A program made the translations under genes and the position numbers. Shown here piece by piece: positions 48,367 through 57,314 of a stretch of DNA of 64,000 nt (position 1 is the stretch's first letter; each line of letters begins with the position of its first letter). Location of the stretch: positions 2,790,001-2,854,000 of the forward strand of contig NZ_CP107960.1 in the NCBI RefSeq assembly GCF_036077095.1, read 5' to 3'. A model generated the notes under the pieces. The model was given only the letters and a program-made list of their open reading frames with translations. It was not told where the DNA came from and made no database searches. The DNA is from Streptomyces sp. NBC_00376. GTDB lineage: Bacteria; Actinomycetota; Actinomycetes; Streptomycetales; Streptomycetaceae.

Positions 48367-49632
48367 CTACCCCGGGTAAGGCGGATGGCTCTCCGCCAGT
48401 TCGCGCACCTCCGCGCGTACGTCGTCCTCCTCACGCACCGCCGTTCCGAAAAGCGCCGCCAGCCGGGCCATGTCGGCGTCGTCCATGCCCTGGGTGGTGA
48501 CGGCCGCGGTGCCCAGCCGGATACCCCGGGCGTCCCCGTACGGCAGCGCGCAGGTGTCCAGCACCAGGCCCGCCGCCGCCAGCCGGGCGCGGGCGGTCCG
48601 CCCGTCGACGCCCAGCGGGGCCGGGTCCGCGACGATCAGGTGGGTGTCCGTGCCGCCGGTGGTGACCTCGAAGCCCTCCGCCTCCAGACCGGCCGCCAGT
48701 ACCCGGGCATGGGCCACCACCCGGTGCGCGTACGTCGTGAACGCCGGGGTGGCCGCCTCACCGAACGCGACGGCCTTCGCGGCGACGGTGTGCATCTGGG
48801 CACCGCCCTGGGTGAACGGGAAGACCGCCCGGTCGATCCGCTCCGCCAGCTCCGCGCCGCACAGGATCATCCCGCCGCGCGGCCCGCGCAGCACCTTGTG
48901 CGTGGTCGCGCAGACCACATCGGCGTACGGCACCGGGCTGGGCGCCGCTCCCCCGGCGATCAGCCCCATCGGGTGCGCGGAGTCGGCGATGAGATACGCG
49001 CCCGCCTCGTCGGCGATCTCCCGGAACAGCTCGTAGTCGGGATGGCGGGGGTACGAGATGGAGCCGCTCACGATCGCCTTGGGGCGGTGGGCGCGGGCCA
49101 GCGCGCGGACCTGCTCGTAGTCGATCAGGCCGCTCTCCGGGTCCACCCCGTAGCCGATGAACTCGAACCAGCGGCCGGAGAAGTTGGCGGGCGAACCGTG
49201 GGTGAGGTGTCCGCCGTACGGGAGTCCCATCGCGAGCACCGTGTCGCCGGGACGGAGCAGGGCGGCGTAGGCGGCGAGGACCGCGGAGGAGCCGGAGTGC
49301 GCCTGGACGTTGGCGTGCTCGGCGCCGAAGAGCGAGGTGGCGCGGCGGCAGGCGATGCGTTCGGCGGCGTCGGCCTGTTCGCAGCCGCCGTGGTGGCGGG
49401 CGCCGGGATAGCCCTCGGCGTACTTGTTGGCGAGGGGTGAGCCGAGGGCGGCGAGAACCGCGGGCGAGGTGAAGTTCTCGGCGGCGGTCAGCTGCAGGGT
49501 GCTGGACTGGCGGTGCAGTTCTCCCAGCAGCACGGCGGCGACCTCCGGATCCTCCCGGAGCAGGGCATCGAAGTCCTGCGGCAGGGCGGCCTGGGGGACG
49601 GAGGGCGGTGCGGCTGGAGTGGTGACCGGCAT
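48367..49632 (-). CDS. glyA: Serine hydroxymethyltransferase (second-type, divergent)
   Basis: A 421-residue PLP enzyme. Visible: LTAAENFTSPAVLAALGS, NKYAEGYPGARHHGGCE, ANVQAHSGSSAVLAAYAAL, ADSAHPMGL and the PLP Lys in CATTHKVLRGPRGG. Canonical SHMT has YYGGCE where this has HHGGCE, so the Tyr pair is replaced by His; activity is likely but kinetics may differ. ATG at 49632. The frame stays open to 49860 but that extension encodes a relic of the upstream gene's 3' end, not SHMT. Confidence 0.9.
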   Translation of the reverse strand: MPVTTPAAPPSVPQAALPQDFDALLREDPEVAAVLLGELHRQSSTLQLTAAENFTSPAVLAALGSPLANKYAEGYPGARHHGGCEQADAAERIACRRATSLFGAEHANVQAHSGSSAVLAAYAALLRPGDTVLAMGLPYGGHLTHGSPANFSGRWFEFIGYGVDPESGLIDYEQVRALARAHRPKAIVSGSISYPRHPDYELFREIADEAGAYLIADSAHPMGLIAGGAAPSPVPYADVVCATTHKVLRGPRGGMILCGAELAERIDRAVFPFTQGGAQMHTVAAKAVAFGEAATPAFTTYAHRVVAHARVLAAGLEAEGFEVTTGGTDTHLIVADPAPLGVDGRTARARLAAAGLVLDTCALPYGDARGIRLGTAAVTTQGMDDADMARLAALFGTAVREEDDVRAEVRELAESHPPYPG

Positions 49633-49819
49633 CGATGGGCTCCGGGCCTGGAGATGGGGTGCGCTGGCGTCAGATCCAATGTAGGCCCGCGACGGGCCTC
49701 CTGCCCGCTGTGCGGCGCCGTCGTGCACCCGCCCGGCCCCCCCCGTACCCGGACGGTGCGTACGCCCGTCAGGGTGGCGTGGACGGCCCGCCCGTCCGTG
49801 CTCCACGGATACGCCGGTG

Positions 49820-50019
49820 AGCGCGGTGACGACCGGGTCGAGGGCCTGGTTGAGCACCATTTCCGACGCGTCCCTCGCACCGCTCGGCCCCAGCGGGCCT
49901 CCCGGGCTTCGGGGCGCTGCGCCGGCCTCCGGCCGTCGGGCGGGCGGCAGGGCCGCGGCCTCAGCGGTGGGTCGCGACGCCCGTCAGCGCGGTGACGACC
50001 GGGTCGAGGGCCTGGTTGA
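49820..50019 (-). repeat. 34-bp duplicate of the phosphatase-like gene 3' end
   Basis: Positions 49820–49853 and 49986–50019 are identical over 34 bp and similar beyond. The right copy is the C-terminal coding part of the phosphatase-like gene (INQALDPVVTALTGVA); the left copy encodes LNQALDPVVTALTGVS in the gap before glyA. It is a partial, degenerating tandem duplication of about 166 bp. Confidence 0.85.
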
Positions 50020-50602
50020 TCTCGTCGCCGACGGAGCGGAAGAACGTGATCGGGGCGCCGTACGGGTCGTACACCTCGTCCGCCTCGGCGGTGGGGGCCA
50101 GCAGCCAGCCGCGCAGCGCGGCGGCGGCGCGGACCAGCGCGCGGGCGCGCTCGACGACGCCCTCGTCCCGCGGATCGGGGAGCGTGGCCGGGTCTATCGC
50201 CCGGACCAGCCGGGTGAATTCCTTGAGGGTGAACGTGCGCAGGCCGGCCGAGTGACCCATCGAGATCACCTGCGCGCGGTGGTCGCGGGTGGCGGTGAGC
50301 ACCAGGTCGGCGCGGATCACGTGCTCGTCGAGCAGTTCCCGGCCGACGAAGCCGGTGGTGTCGGCGCCGAAGTCGGCGAGGACGGTCTCGGCGTTGGCCT
50401 CCATGGGGGCGCCTTCGTGGCCCCAGGTGCCCGCGCTCTCCACGATCAGTCCGCCGCTGAGCGGATCGCCGAGGCGGTCCACCAGGGCATGGCGGGTCAG
50501 CCGCTCGGTGATGGGCGAGCGGCAGACGTTGCCGGTGCTGACGTGGAGGATGCGGAAAGTGTCGGCCCGCCCCGCTATGCCACGCCCCTCAGGGGCGGTC
50601 AA
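49961..50602 (-). CDS. Low-molecular-weight protein-tyrosine-phosphatase-like protein lacking the nucleophilic Cys
   Basis: A 213-residue LMW-PTP fold. The P-loop reads HVSTGNVCRSP instead of V-C-x-G-N-x-C-R-S: the nucleophile position is Ser22 (codon AGC on the minus strand), while the second Cys27, Arg28 and the acid Asp in TLPDPRDEG are kept. It is therefore expected to have no normal phosphatase activity, unless chemistry is altered. TTG at 50602 overlaps the sua5 TGA and has GAGG upstream. The C-terminal ~50 residues exceed the usual ~150. Confidence 0.88.
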   Translation of the reverse strand: MTAPEGRGIAGRADTFRILHVSTGNVCRSPITERLTRHALVDRLGDPLSGGLIVESAGTWGHEGAPMEANAETVLADFGADTTGFVGRELLDEHVIRADLVLTATRDHRAQVISMGHSAGLRTFTLKEFTRLVRAIDPATLPDPRDEGVVERARALVRAAAALRGWLLAPTAEADEVYDPYGAPITFFRSVGDEINQALDPVVTALTGVATHR

Positions 50603-51246
50603 TTGGCCACCTCGAGGTCGGGTACCACCTTGCGGAGCTCCTCGACGGAGAGCGCGCCGGCCCGCAGCAGCACGGGGACCTTGCCGGTCACGTCGACGAT
50701 CGACGAGGGCACGATGCCGGGCGTCGGGCCGCCGTCCAGGTAGACGGAGACGGAGTCGCCGAGCATCTCCTGGGCCGCGTCGCAGTCCTCCGGGGACGGG
50801 TGGCCGGTGAGGTTGGCGCTGGAGACGGCCATCGGGCCGACCTCCGTGAGCAGCTCGATGGCGACCGGGTGCAGCGGCATCCGGATGGCGACGGTGCCAC
50901 GGGTGTCCCCGAGGTCCCACTGGAGCGACGGCTGGTGCTTGGCGACGAGCGTGAGGGCGCCGGGCCAGAAGGCGTCGACGAGCTCCCAGGCCTGCTCGGA
51001 GAAGTCGGTGACCAGGCCGTGCAGGGTGTTCGGGGAGCCGATCAGGACGGGCGTCGGCATGTTGCGGCCGCGGCCCTTGGCGTCCAGCAGGTCGGCGACG
51101 CCCTCGGAGCTGAAGGCGTCCGCACCGATGCCGTACACGGTGTCGGTGGGCAGCACGACCAGTTCGCCGCGGCGGACGGCCGACGCGGCCTCACGCAGAC
51201 CCGTCGTACGGTCGGTCGCGTCGTTGCAGTCGTATCGCCGTGCCAT
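50599..51246 (-). CDS. Threonylcarbamoyl-AMP synthase (Sua5/YrdC/TsaC)
   Basis: A 215-residue YrdC-like fold: GELVVLPTDTVYGIGADAFS at the N-terminus, then LLDAKGRGRNMPTPVLIG, GALTLVAKHQPSLQWDLGD and AVSSANLTGHPSPED. It makes threonylcarbamoyl-AMP for t6A37 modification of tRNA. ATG at 51246. It overlaps the phosphatase-like gene, and prmC and prfA lie upstream in the same direction. Confidence 0.95.
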   Translation of the reverse strand: MARRYDCNDATDRTTGLREAASAVRRGELVVLPTDTVYGIGADAFSSEGVADLLDAKGRGRNMPTPVLIGSPNTLHGLVTDFSEQAWELVDAFWPGALTLVAKHQPSLQWDLGDTRGTVAIRMPLHPVAIELLTEVGPMAVSSANLTGHPSPEDCDAAQEMLGDSVSVYLDGGPTPGIVPSSIVDVTGKVPVLLRAGALSVEELRKVVPDLEVAN

Positions 51247-51310
51247 CAGCCGGCCTCCTCAAGCGTGTACGGGTGTCGCGGGTACGGGTCGTGCGGGTGG
51301 TGGCCGCCGG

Positions 51311-52156
51311 TCACGGCATGGCCTTGCGGGCCGTGGCGAACCGGGGCCGGTTGTTCAGGTCGGGGTGGTCGGCCGCGTCCGCCCAGCCGCGCTCCTCGGT
51401 GAAGATCCACGGCACCTGGCCGCCCTGGGTGTCGGCGTGCTCGATGACGACGAGGCCGCCGGGGCGCAGCAGGCGGTGCGCGGTGCGTTCGATGCCGCGG
51501 ATGGTGTCGAGGCCGTCCTCGCCGGAGAAGAGGGCCATCTCCGGGTCGTGGTCGCGGGCCTCGGGCGCCACGTACTCCCACTCGGTGAGCGGGATGTACG
51601 GCGGGTTGGAGATGACCAGGTCGACCTGGCCGTCCAGCTCGGGGAGGGCGGTCAGCGCGTCTCCCTGGTGGACGGTGACCCGGGAGCCGTCGGCGTTCTT
51701 CCTCGTCCACTCGATGGCGTCGTCGGAGAGCTCGACCGCGTGCACCCGCGAGCGCGGCACCTCCTGGGCCATGGCCAGGGCGATGGCGCCCGATCCGCTG
51801 CACAGGTCGACGACGGTCGGCTCGACGACGTCCATCGCGCGCACCGCGTCTATCGCCCAGCCGACGACCGATTCGGTCTCCGGGCGGGGGACGAAGACAC
51901 CGGGTCCGACCTGGAGCTCCAGGTAGCGGAAGAAGGCGCGGCCGGTGATGTGCTGGAGCGGTTCGCGGGCCTCGCGGCGGGCGATGGTCTCCCAGTAGCG
52001 GGCGTCGAAGTCCGCGTCCGGCACCCGGTGCAGCTCGCCCCGCTTGACGCCGTGGACGAACGCGGCGAGTTCCTCCGCGTCGAATCGCGGCGAGGGCACA
52101 CCGGCGTCGGCCAGCCGCTGGGTGGCCTGGGCCACCTCGGCGAGCAGCAGGTTCAT
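51311..52156 (-). CDS. prmC: Release factor glutamine methyltransferase PrmC
   Basis: A 281-residue SAM enzyme. The N-terminal helical domain has RFDAEELAAFVHG. The Rossmann part has VVDLCSGSGAIALAMA for SAM and LVISNPPYIP, the NPPY substrate motif. It methylates the Gln of the GGQ motif of RF1/RF2, and the RF1 gene is directly upstream (40 bp), a typical prfA–prmC pair. Confidence 0.96.
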   Translation of the reverse strand: MNLLLAEVAQATQRLADAGVPSPRFDAEELAAFVHGVKRGELHRVPDADFDARYWETIARREAREPLQHITGRAFFRYLELQVGPGVFVPRPETESVVGWAIDAVRAMDVVEPTVVDLCSGSGAIALAMAQEVPRSRVHAVELSDDAIEWTRKNADGSRVTVHQGDALTALPELDGQVDLVISNPPYIPLTEWEYVAPEARDHDPEMALFSGEDGLDTIRGIERTAHRLLRPGGLVVIEHADTQGGQVPWIFTEERGWADAADHPDLNNRPRFATARKAMP

Positions 52157-52196
52157 CGCGGTTCTCCGTACGGTTTACGGGCTGGGCGGGCTTTGC

Positions 52197-53273
52197 TTAA
52201 GCGGCGGCGAGCTTCGCGGCGGAGTCGGCGTCGACACACGCCTGGATCACGGAATCCAGGTCGCCGTCGAGCACCTGGTCCAAGTTGTACGCCTTGAAGC
52301 CGACTCGGTGGTCCGAGATCCGGTTTTCCGGGAAGTTGTACGTACGGATCTTCTCGGAACGGTCGACCGTACGCACCTGGCTGCGCCGTACGTCCGAAGC
52401 CTCCTGCTCGGCGGCTTCCTGGGCGGCGGCGAGCAGTCGCGAACGCAGGATGCGCATGGCCTGCTCCTTGTTCTGGAGCTGGCTCTTCTCGTTCTGGCAG
52501 GAGGCGACGACGCCGGTCGGCAGATGGGTGATGCGGACGGCGGAGTCCGTGGTGTTGACGGACTGGCCGCCGGGGCCCGAGGAGCGGTAGACGTCGATGC
52601 GGAGGTCGTTGGCGTGGATCTCGACGTCGACCTCCTCGGCCTCGGGCGTGACGAGCACACCGGCGGCGGAGGTGTGGATGCGGCCCTGCGACTCGGTGGA
52701 CGGGACGCGCTGCACGCGGTGCACGCCGCCCTCGTACTTCAGCCGGGCCCACACGCCCTGGCCGGGCTCGGTGGCGCCGTTGCCGCCCTTGGTCTTCACG
52801 GCGACCTGGACGTCCTTGTAGCCGCCGAGCTCGGACTCGGTGGAGTCGATGATCTCGGTCTTCCAGCCGACGCGCTCGGCGTAGCGCAGGTACATGCGCA
52901 GCAGATCGCCGGCGAACAGCGCGGACTCGTCGCCGCCCGCGCCGGCCTTGATCTCCAGGAGCACGTCCTTGTCGTCGCTGGGGTCGCGCGGGACCAGGAG
53001 GAGGCGGAGCTTCTCGGTGAGCTCTTCGCGCTGCTTGTCCAGGTCCTTGACCTCGGCGGCGAAGTCGGGGTCGTCGGCGGCGAGCTCGCGGGCCGTCTCG
53101 ATGTCGTCGCCGGTCTGCTTCCAGGAGCGGTACGTCGCGACGATCGGGGCCAGCTCGGCGTAGCGCTTGTTGAGCTTGCGCGCGTTGGCCTGGTCGGCGT
53201 GGACCGCCGGGTCCGCGAGCTTCTTCTCCAGATCGGTCTGCTCGCCGATCAGTTCCTCGACCGCCTCGAACAT
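52197..53273 (-). CDS. prfA: Peptide chain release factor 1
   Basis: A 358-residue class I release factor. The N-terminal helical domain starts [18 protein letters not shown], and the catalytic GGQ lies in [43 protein letters not shown] near the end is family-typical. It ends translation at UAA/UAG. ATG at 53273; the frame extends to 53534 without homology. Confidence 0.97.
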   Translation of the reverse strand: MFEAVEELIGEQTDLEKKLADPAVHADQANARKLNKRYAELAPIVATYRSWKQTGDDIETARELAADDPDFAAEVKDLDKQREELTEKLRLLLVPRDPSDDKDVLLEIKAGAGGDESALFAGDLLRMYLRYAERVGWKTEIIDSTESELGGYKDVQVAVKTKGGNGATEPGQGVWARLKYEGGVHRVQRVPSTESQGRIHTSAAGVLVTPEAEEVDVEIHANDLRIDVYRSSGPGGQSVNTTDSAVRITHLPTGVVASCQNEKSQLQNKEQAMRILRSRLLAAAQEAAEQEASDVRRSQVRTVDRSEKIRTYNFPENRISDHRVGFKAYNLDQVLDGDLDSVIQACVDADSAAKLAAA

Positions 53274-53428
53274 CTTCGGGCTCCTGGTTTCTTCACTCGT
53301 GCGTGCCTGCTGGACGGCGTGATGCCGGCCGGACGGGGGTACGGAACGGGGCCGCGTACCCCCGGCCGGAAAAAACGCCGGTCCCGACGCCCCCGCAAGA
53401 GGGCGCCGAGAACCGGCGCAGTGGCTCG

Positions 53429-53653
53429 CTACTTGCTGGCGGAGCCGGCAGCCTTGCCGAAGCGGGCCTCGAAGCGGGCCACGCGGCCACCGGTGTCGAG
53501 GATCTTCTGCTTGCCCGTGTAGAACGGGTGGCACTCGGAGCAGACGTCGGCACGGATGGTGCCGTTGTCGATGGTGCTCCGGGTCGTGAACGACGCGCCA
53601 CAGGTGCAGCTGACCTGCGTCTCGACGTACTCGGGGTGGATGTCGCGCTTCAA
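53429..53653 (-). CDS. rpmE: 50S ribosomal protein L31
   Basis: A 74-residue L31 of the Cys-containing (C+) type: [12 protein letters not shown] and [13 protein letters not shown] supply the zinc Cys set. ATG at 53653 with a GGAG ribosome site. A SigR-type promoter lies about 105–130 bp upstream, and rpmE is a known SigR target in S. coelicolor, tying zinc/thiol status to this protein. Confidence 0.97.
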   Translation of the reverse strand: MKRDIHPEYVETQVSCTCGASFTTRSTIDNGTIRADVCSECHPFYTGKQKILDTGGRVARFEARFGKAAGSASK

Positions 53654-53757
53654 GGGTTTCTCCTAGGTTCGGGAGGGCGCCGGGTCGTACGCGCGGATTG
53701 CGCGTCCGTGAACCGGGGCCGACGTACCAGTCTGCCAGGACCGGCCGTATCTCCCAA

Positions 53758-53783
53758 AACCGGGGGCGGGCCGCAACTATTCC
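53758..53783 (-). promoter_or_regulatory. SigR-type promoter of rpmE
   Basis: On the minus strand GGGAAT (GGAAT at 53783–53779), exactly 18 bp, then GTT (53760–53758). This matches the SigR consensus GGAAT-N18/19-GTT of the thiol-oxidative stress sigma factor. The predicted start near 53752 gives a ~100-nt leader. Confidence 0.8.
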
Positions 53784-53795
53784 CGGCCCGCCACG

Positions 53796-54899
53796 TCACC
53801 GCACGACGCTGCCGGCTTCGCCCTTGTCGCCCGCCGACTTCTCGGTGGCGGAGGCGGGGATGGCCTTGTCGTGTGCGAGCGCGGACCAGACCTGCCGCGC
53901 GGACTCCTCCAGCGGTACGACGCGGTTCGGGTCGGCCGGGTCGTACTCCACGGGCAGGGTGACCATGTGGACGTTCTTCGAGCCGAGCCCCTTGAGGCCG
54001 TTGGCGAAGGAGGTGAGCTCCGAGACCGAGCCCAGGTCGGAGTCGGTGGTGACGGTCTTGGTGGCCGTGTCCGCGAGGTCGTACAGGGTCTTCGGGTTCG
54101 AGAACACCCCGACGGTCTTGACCTGCTCCATCAGCGCCTTGATGAACGCCTGCTGGAGCTGGATGCGGCCGAGGTCGCTGCCGTCGCCGACGCTCTTGCG
54201 GGTACGGACCAGGCCCAGCGACTGCTCGCCGTCCAGGGTGTGGGTGCCGGGTTCGAGCTTCAGATGGCTCTTGGGGTCGTCGATCGCCGCGGTGGTGGTG
54301 ATCTCGACGCCGCCCAGCTCGTCGATGAGCTTCTTGAACCCGGTGAAGTCGACTTCGAGATAGTGGTCCATGCGGATGCCGGACATGGCCTCGACGGTCT
54401 TGACCGCACAGGCCGGCCCGCCGACCTCGTACGCCGTGTTGAACATCGCGCGCTGCTGGCCCGCGACGGTCTGCCCGTTCGTGTCGCTGGTGCAGTCGGG
54501 GCGGGTGACGAGGGTGTCGCGCGGGATGGAGACGACGGAGGCCGTCTTGTGGCCCTTGTTGATGTGCACGACCATCGCGGTGTCGGAGCGGGCCGTGCCC
54601 TCGTCGGCGCCGTACTCGGAGTTCGCGCCGGACCGGGAGTCCGAGCCGAGCACGAGAATGTCCTGGGAGCCGTTGTCGATGTTGTCGGGGCGGTCCTTGC
54701 CGAGCGCCGCGTTGATGTCGACGGCCTTGAGATTGCCGTTGAGCTTGAAGTAGGCGTATCCCAGTCCGGCACCACCGACGACGACCGCGCCGGCCAGGGT
54801 CCAGGCGGCGATCACGGTCGCCCTGCGGCGACGGGAGGGCTTCTTCCGGCGCTTGCCGGTGGGGCGTATTCGGCCCCCGCTCCCGTTCTGCTCGGTCAT
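53796..54899 (-). CDS. LCP (LytR-CpsA-Psr) family glycopolymer transferase
   Basis: A 367-residue protein. A short basic cytoplasmic head (RRKKPSRRRR) and one TM (VIAAWTLAGAVVVGGAGLGYAYF) precede the LCP domain, with ILVLGSDSRSG, ARSDTAMVVHINKG, SIPRDTLV (pyrophosphate-binding Arg), FTGFKKLIDELGGVEI and GLVRTRKSVGDGSDLGRIQLQQ. It attaches lipid-linked glycopolymers to peptidoglycan. ATG at 54899. The sugar-phosphate transferase at 46.9 kb could supply substrate. Confidence 0.94.
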   Translation of the reverse strand: MTEQNGSGGRIRPTGKRRKKPSRRRRATVIAAWTLAGAVVVGGAGLGYAYFKLNGNLKAVDINAALGKDRPDNIDNGSQDILVLGSDSRSGANSEYGADEGTARSDTAMVVHINKGHKTASVVSIPRDTLVTRPDCTSDTNGQTVAGQQRAMFNTAYEVGGPACAVKTVEAMSGIRMDHYLEVDFTGFKKLIDELGGVEITTTAAIDDPKSHLKLEPGTHTLDGEQSLGLVRTRKSVGDGSDLGRIQLQQAFIKALMEQVKTVGVFSNPKTLYDLADTATKTVTTDSDLGSVSELTSFANGLKGLGSKNVHMVTLPVEYDPADPNRVVPLEESARQVWSALAHDKAIPASATEKSAGDKGEAGSVVR

Positions 54900-55220
54900 G
54901 GGTCTCCTTCGGTCGTCAGCTTTTCCCGGCTCGGCCCTGTCCGGCCCCCAAGCAGCGGTGTTCGGGCATTGCAACGTCGACATGTCGGTACCGCGTACGA
55001 CGCCGTGGCACGAAGAAGGGTTGCACAGCCACCTGTCGTTTCCGCGTGAGGGACGAAACGGACAACACCCGGGCCCAACAGCCGGTGACCCCGCGCTCAC
55101 CTGCGGTTTCTTGCCCGGTACAGCCATCGCCTCGCTGCCCGCGGGGGCCCGGCATGTGGCAAAGGTCTCGAAACGGCCACGGGTGCCGGGTCGGCTGCGT
55201 CACACCCGCGCCGCCCATGA
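54900..55220. other. Gene-free stretch upstream of the LCP gene
   Basis: About 320 bp between the LCP start and the rho terminator. It should contain the LCP promoter on the minus strand, but I cannot pick a convincing -35/-10 pair. No other structure stands out. Confidence 0.4.
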
Positions 55221-55264
55221 CACAGGGCCGCCCCCGTCACCGAAGTGACGGGGGCGGCCCTGTG
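55221..55264. terminator. 20-bp perfect stem terminator of rho
   Basis: CACAGGGCCGCCCCCGTCAC (55221–55240) pairs perfectly with 55245–55264 around the stable tetraloop CGAA. It lies 22 bp beyond the rho stop codon on the minus strand. Confidence 0.85.
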
Positions 55265-55286
55265 GTTCGGCCGGTCCGGGGCGACG

Positions 55287-57314
55287 TCAGTCGTTGCCGT
55301 TGCCCGGGGCCGGCGTCGTCTTCTGGATCTGGAGCAGGAACTCCGCGTTGGACTGGGTCTTCTTCATCCGGTCCAGGAGCAGCTCGATCGCCTGCTGCTG
55401 GTCGAGCGCGTGCAGCACCCGGCGCAGCTTCCAGACGATGGCCAACTCGTCGCTGCCGAGCAGGATTTCTTCCTTACGGGTGCTGGACGCGTCGACGTCC
55501 ACCGCCGGGAAGATGCGCTTGTCCGAGAGCTTCCGGTCGAGCTTGAGCTCCATGTTGCCGGTGCCCTTGAACTCCTCGAAGATCACCTCGTCCATGCGCG
55601 AGCCGGTCTCGACGAGCGCGGTGGCCAGGATGGTCAGCGAACCGCCGTCCTCGATGTTGCGCGCGGCACCGAAGAAGCGCTTCGGCGGGTACAGCGCGGT
55701 CGAGTCGACACCACCGGACAGGATGCGGCCGGAGGCGGGGGCCGCGAGGTTGTACGCGCGTCCCAGACGGGTGATGGAGTCCAGCAGGACGACCACGTCG
55801 TGACCCAGCTCGACGAGACGCTTGGCGCGCTCGATGGCCAGCTCGGCGACCGTGGTGTGGTCCTCGGCGGGGCGGTCGAAGGTCGAGGAGATGACCTCGC
55901 CCTTCACCGACCGCTGCATGTCGGTGACCTCTTCCGGACGCTCGTCGACCAGGACGACCATCAGGTGGCACTCGGGGCTGTTGACGGTGATCGCGTTGGC
56001 GATCGCCTGCAGGATCATGGTCTTGCCGGTCTTCGGCGGGGCCACGATCAGCCCTCGCTGGCCCTTGCCGATCGGGGCGACCAGGTCGATGATCCGCGTC
56101 GTCAGGACGTTGGAGTCGGTCTCCAGACGGAGCCGGTCCTGCGGGTAGAGCGGGGTCAGCTTCTGGAACTCCGGGCGGCCGCGGCCGGTTTCGGGCGCCA
56201 TGCCGTTCACCGAGTCGAGGCGGACCAGGGCGTTGAACTTCTCCCGGCGCTCGCCGTCCTTGGGCTGGCGCACCGCACCGGTGACGTGGTCACCCTTGCG
56301 CAGGCCGTTCTTGCGGACCTGGGCGAGCGAGACGTACACGTCGTTCGGGCCCGGCAGGTAGCCGGAGGTCCGGATGAACGCGTAGTTGTCCAGGATGTCC
56401 AGGATGCCCGCGACGGGGATCAGGACGTCGTCGTCGGAGACGGGGACCTCGCTGGCGAAGTCCTCGCGGCCACGGCGGCCACGGCGGTCGCGGTAGCGGC
56501 CGCGACGGCCACGGCGGCCACCGGCCTCGTCGTCGTAACCGTCGTCCTGCGGGCCGCCGCCCTGCTGCTGGCCCTGGCGCTGCTGGCGCTGGCCGCCCTG
56601 CTGCTGGCCCTGGCCACCGCCCTGCTCGTCGCCCTTGCCCCGGCGGTCGCGCTGACGGTCACGGCGCTCCCCGCGCTCGCCACGCTCCTGGCGGTCGCCC
56701 CGGTCGCCGCGCTGACCGCGGTCCTGGCGGTCGCCACGGCGGCCCTCGGCCGTGTCGGCGGCGGCTTCGGCCTTGGCGTCGGCGCGGTCGTCGCCCTTGG
56801 GCTCGGCCTGCGTGTCCACCTTGGCCTCGGCGGGCTTGCTGTCCGCCTTGGTCTCCGGGCTGCCCGCCTGCGCGGTCGCACGGCGCCGACGGCGCTCGCC
56901 CGCGGGCTGGTCGTCGCTGGCCGGCTGGCCGGGGATGTCGATCTGCTGCTGGGCCGCGGCCTTCTCGGCGGGTGCCTCGGCGGCGGGCTCGTCCCCGGTG
57001 CGCGCCTTGGAGGTGGCACGGCGCTTCGGCTTGGTCTCGGACGTCGCGGCGGGCGCGGCGGCCTTGGGCGCGGCGGAGCTACCGGCCTGCGCCTCCTTGA
57101 TGACCTCGATCAGCTGGCCCTTGCGCATCCGCGCAGTGCCCTTGATGCCGAGGCCGGACGCGACCTGCTGCAGCTCGGCCAGGACCATGCCGTCAAGGCC
57201 GGTGCCGGAGCGGCGGCGCCGTGCGGTGGTGCCAGTGGCAGCACCTTCGGCGGGCGCGGCGCTGTCGACGCTCTTGTCGGCAGTCACGCCCATCAGATCG
57301 GTGGTGTCGCTCAC
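55287..57314 (-). CDS. rho: Transcription termination factor Rho
   Basis: A 675-residue Rho, longer than E. coli Rho (419). The N-terminal helical part is followed by a ~200-residue Arg/Gly/Gln/Asp-rich insertion (RRDRQRDRRGKGDEQGGG, GRRGRRGRYRDRRGRRG), typical of actinobacteria and RNA-binding. Then come the OB fold (ILDILDNYAFIRTSGYLPG) and the ATPase with Walker A APPKTGKTMILQAIANA and VVLLDSITRLGRAYN. GTG at 57314 has GGAAGG 7 nt upstream. It ends mRNAs by translocating on RNA. Confidence 0.97.
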   Translation of the reverse strand: MSDTTDLMGVTADKSVDSAAPAEGAATGTTARRRRSGTGLDGMVLAELQQVASGLGIKGTARMRKGQLIEVIKEAQAGSSAAPKAAAPAATSETKPKRRATSKARTGDEPAAEAPAEKAAAQQQIDIPGQPASDDQPAGERRRRRATAQAGSPETKADSKPAEAKVDTQAEPKGDDRADAKAEAAADTAEGRRGDRQDRGQRGDRGDRQERGERGERRDRQRDRRGKGDEQGGGQGQQQGGQRQQRQGQQQGGGPQDDGYDDEAGGRRGRRGRYRDRRGRRGREDFASEVPVSDDDVLIPVAGILDILDNYAFIRTSGYLPGPNDVYVSLAQVRKNGLRKGDHVTGAVRQPKDGERREKFNALVRLDSVNGMAPETGRGRPEFQKLTPLYPQDRLRLETDSNVLTTRIIDLVAPIGKGQRGLIVAPPKTGKTMILQAIANAITVNSPECHLMVVLVDERPEEVTDMQRSVKGEVISSTFDRPAEDHTTVAELAIERAKRLVELGHDVVVLLDSITRLGRAYNLAAPASGRILSGGVDSTALYPPKRFFGAARNIEDGGSLTILATALVETGSRMDEVIFEEFKGTGNMELKLDRKLSDKRIFPAVDVDASSTRKEEILLGSDELAIVWKLRRVLHALDQQQAIELLLDRMKKTQSNAEFLLQIQKTTPAPGNGND

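Noticed and set aside
48367..49860. An N-terminal extension of glyA to 49860
   Set aside because: The extra 76 residues contain the duplicated phosphatase tail and no SHMT similarity; ATG at 49632 fits the family.
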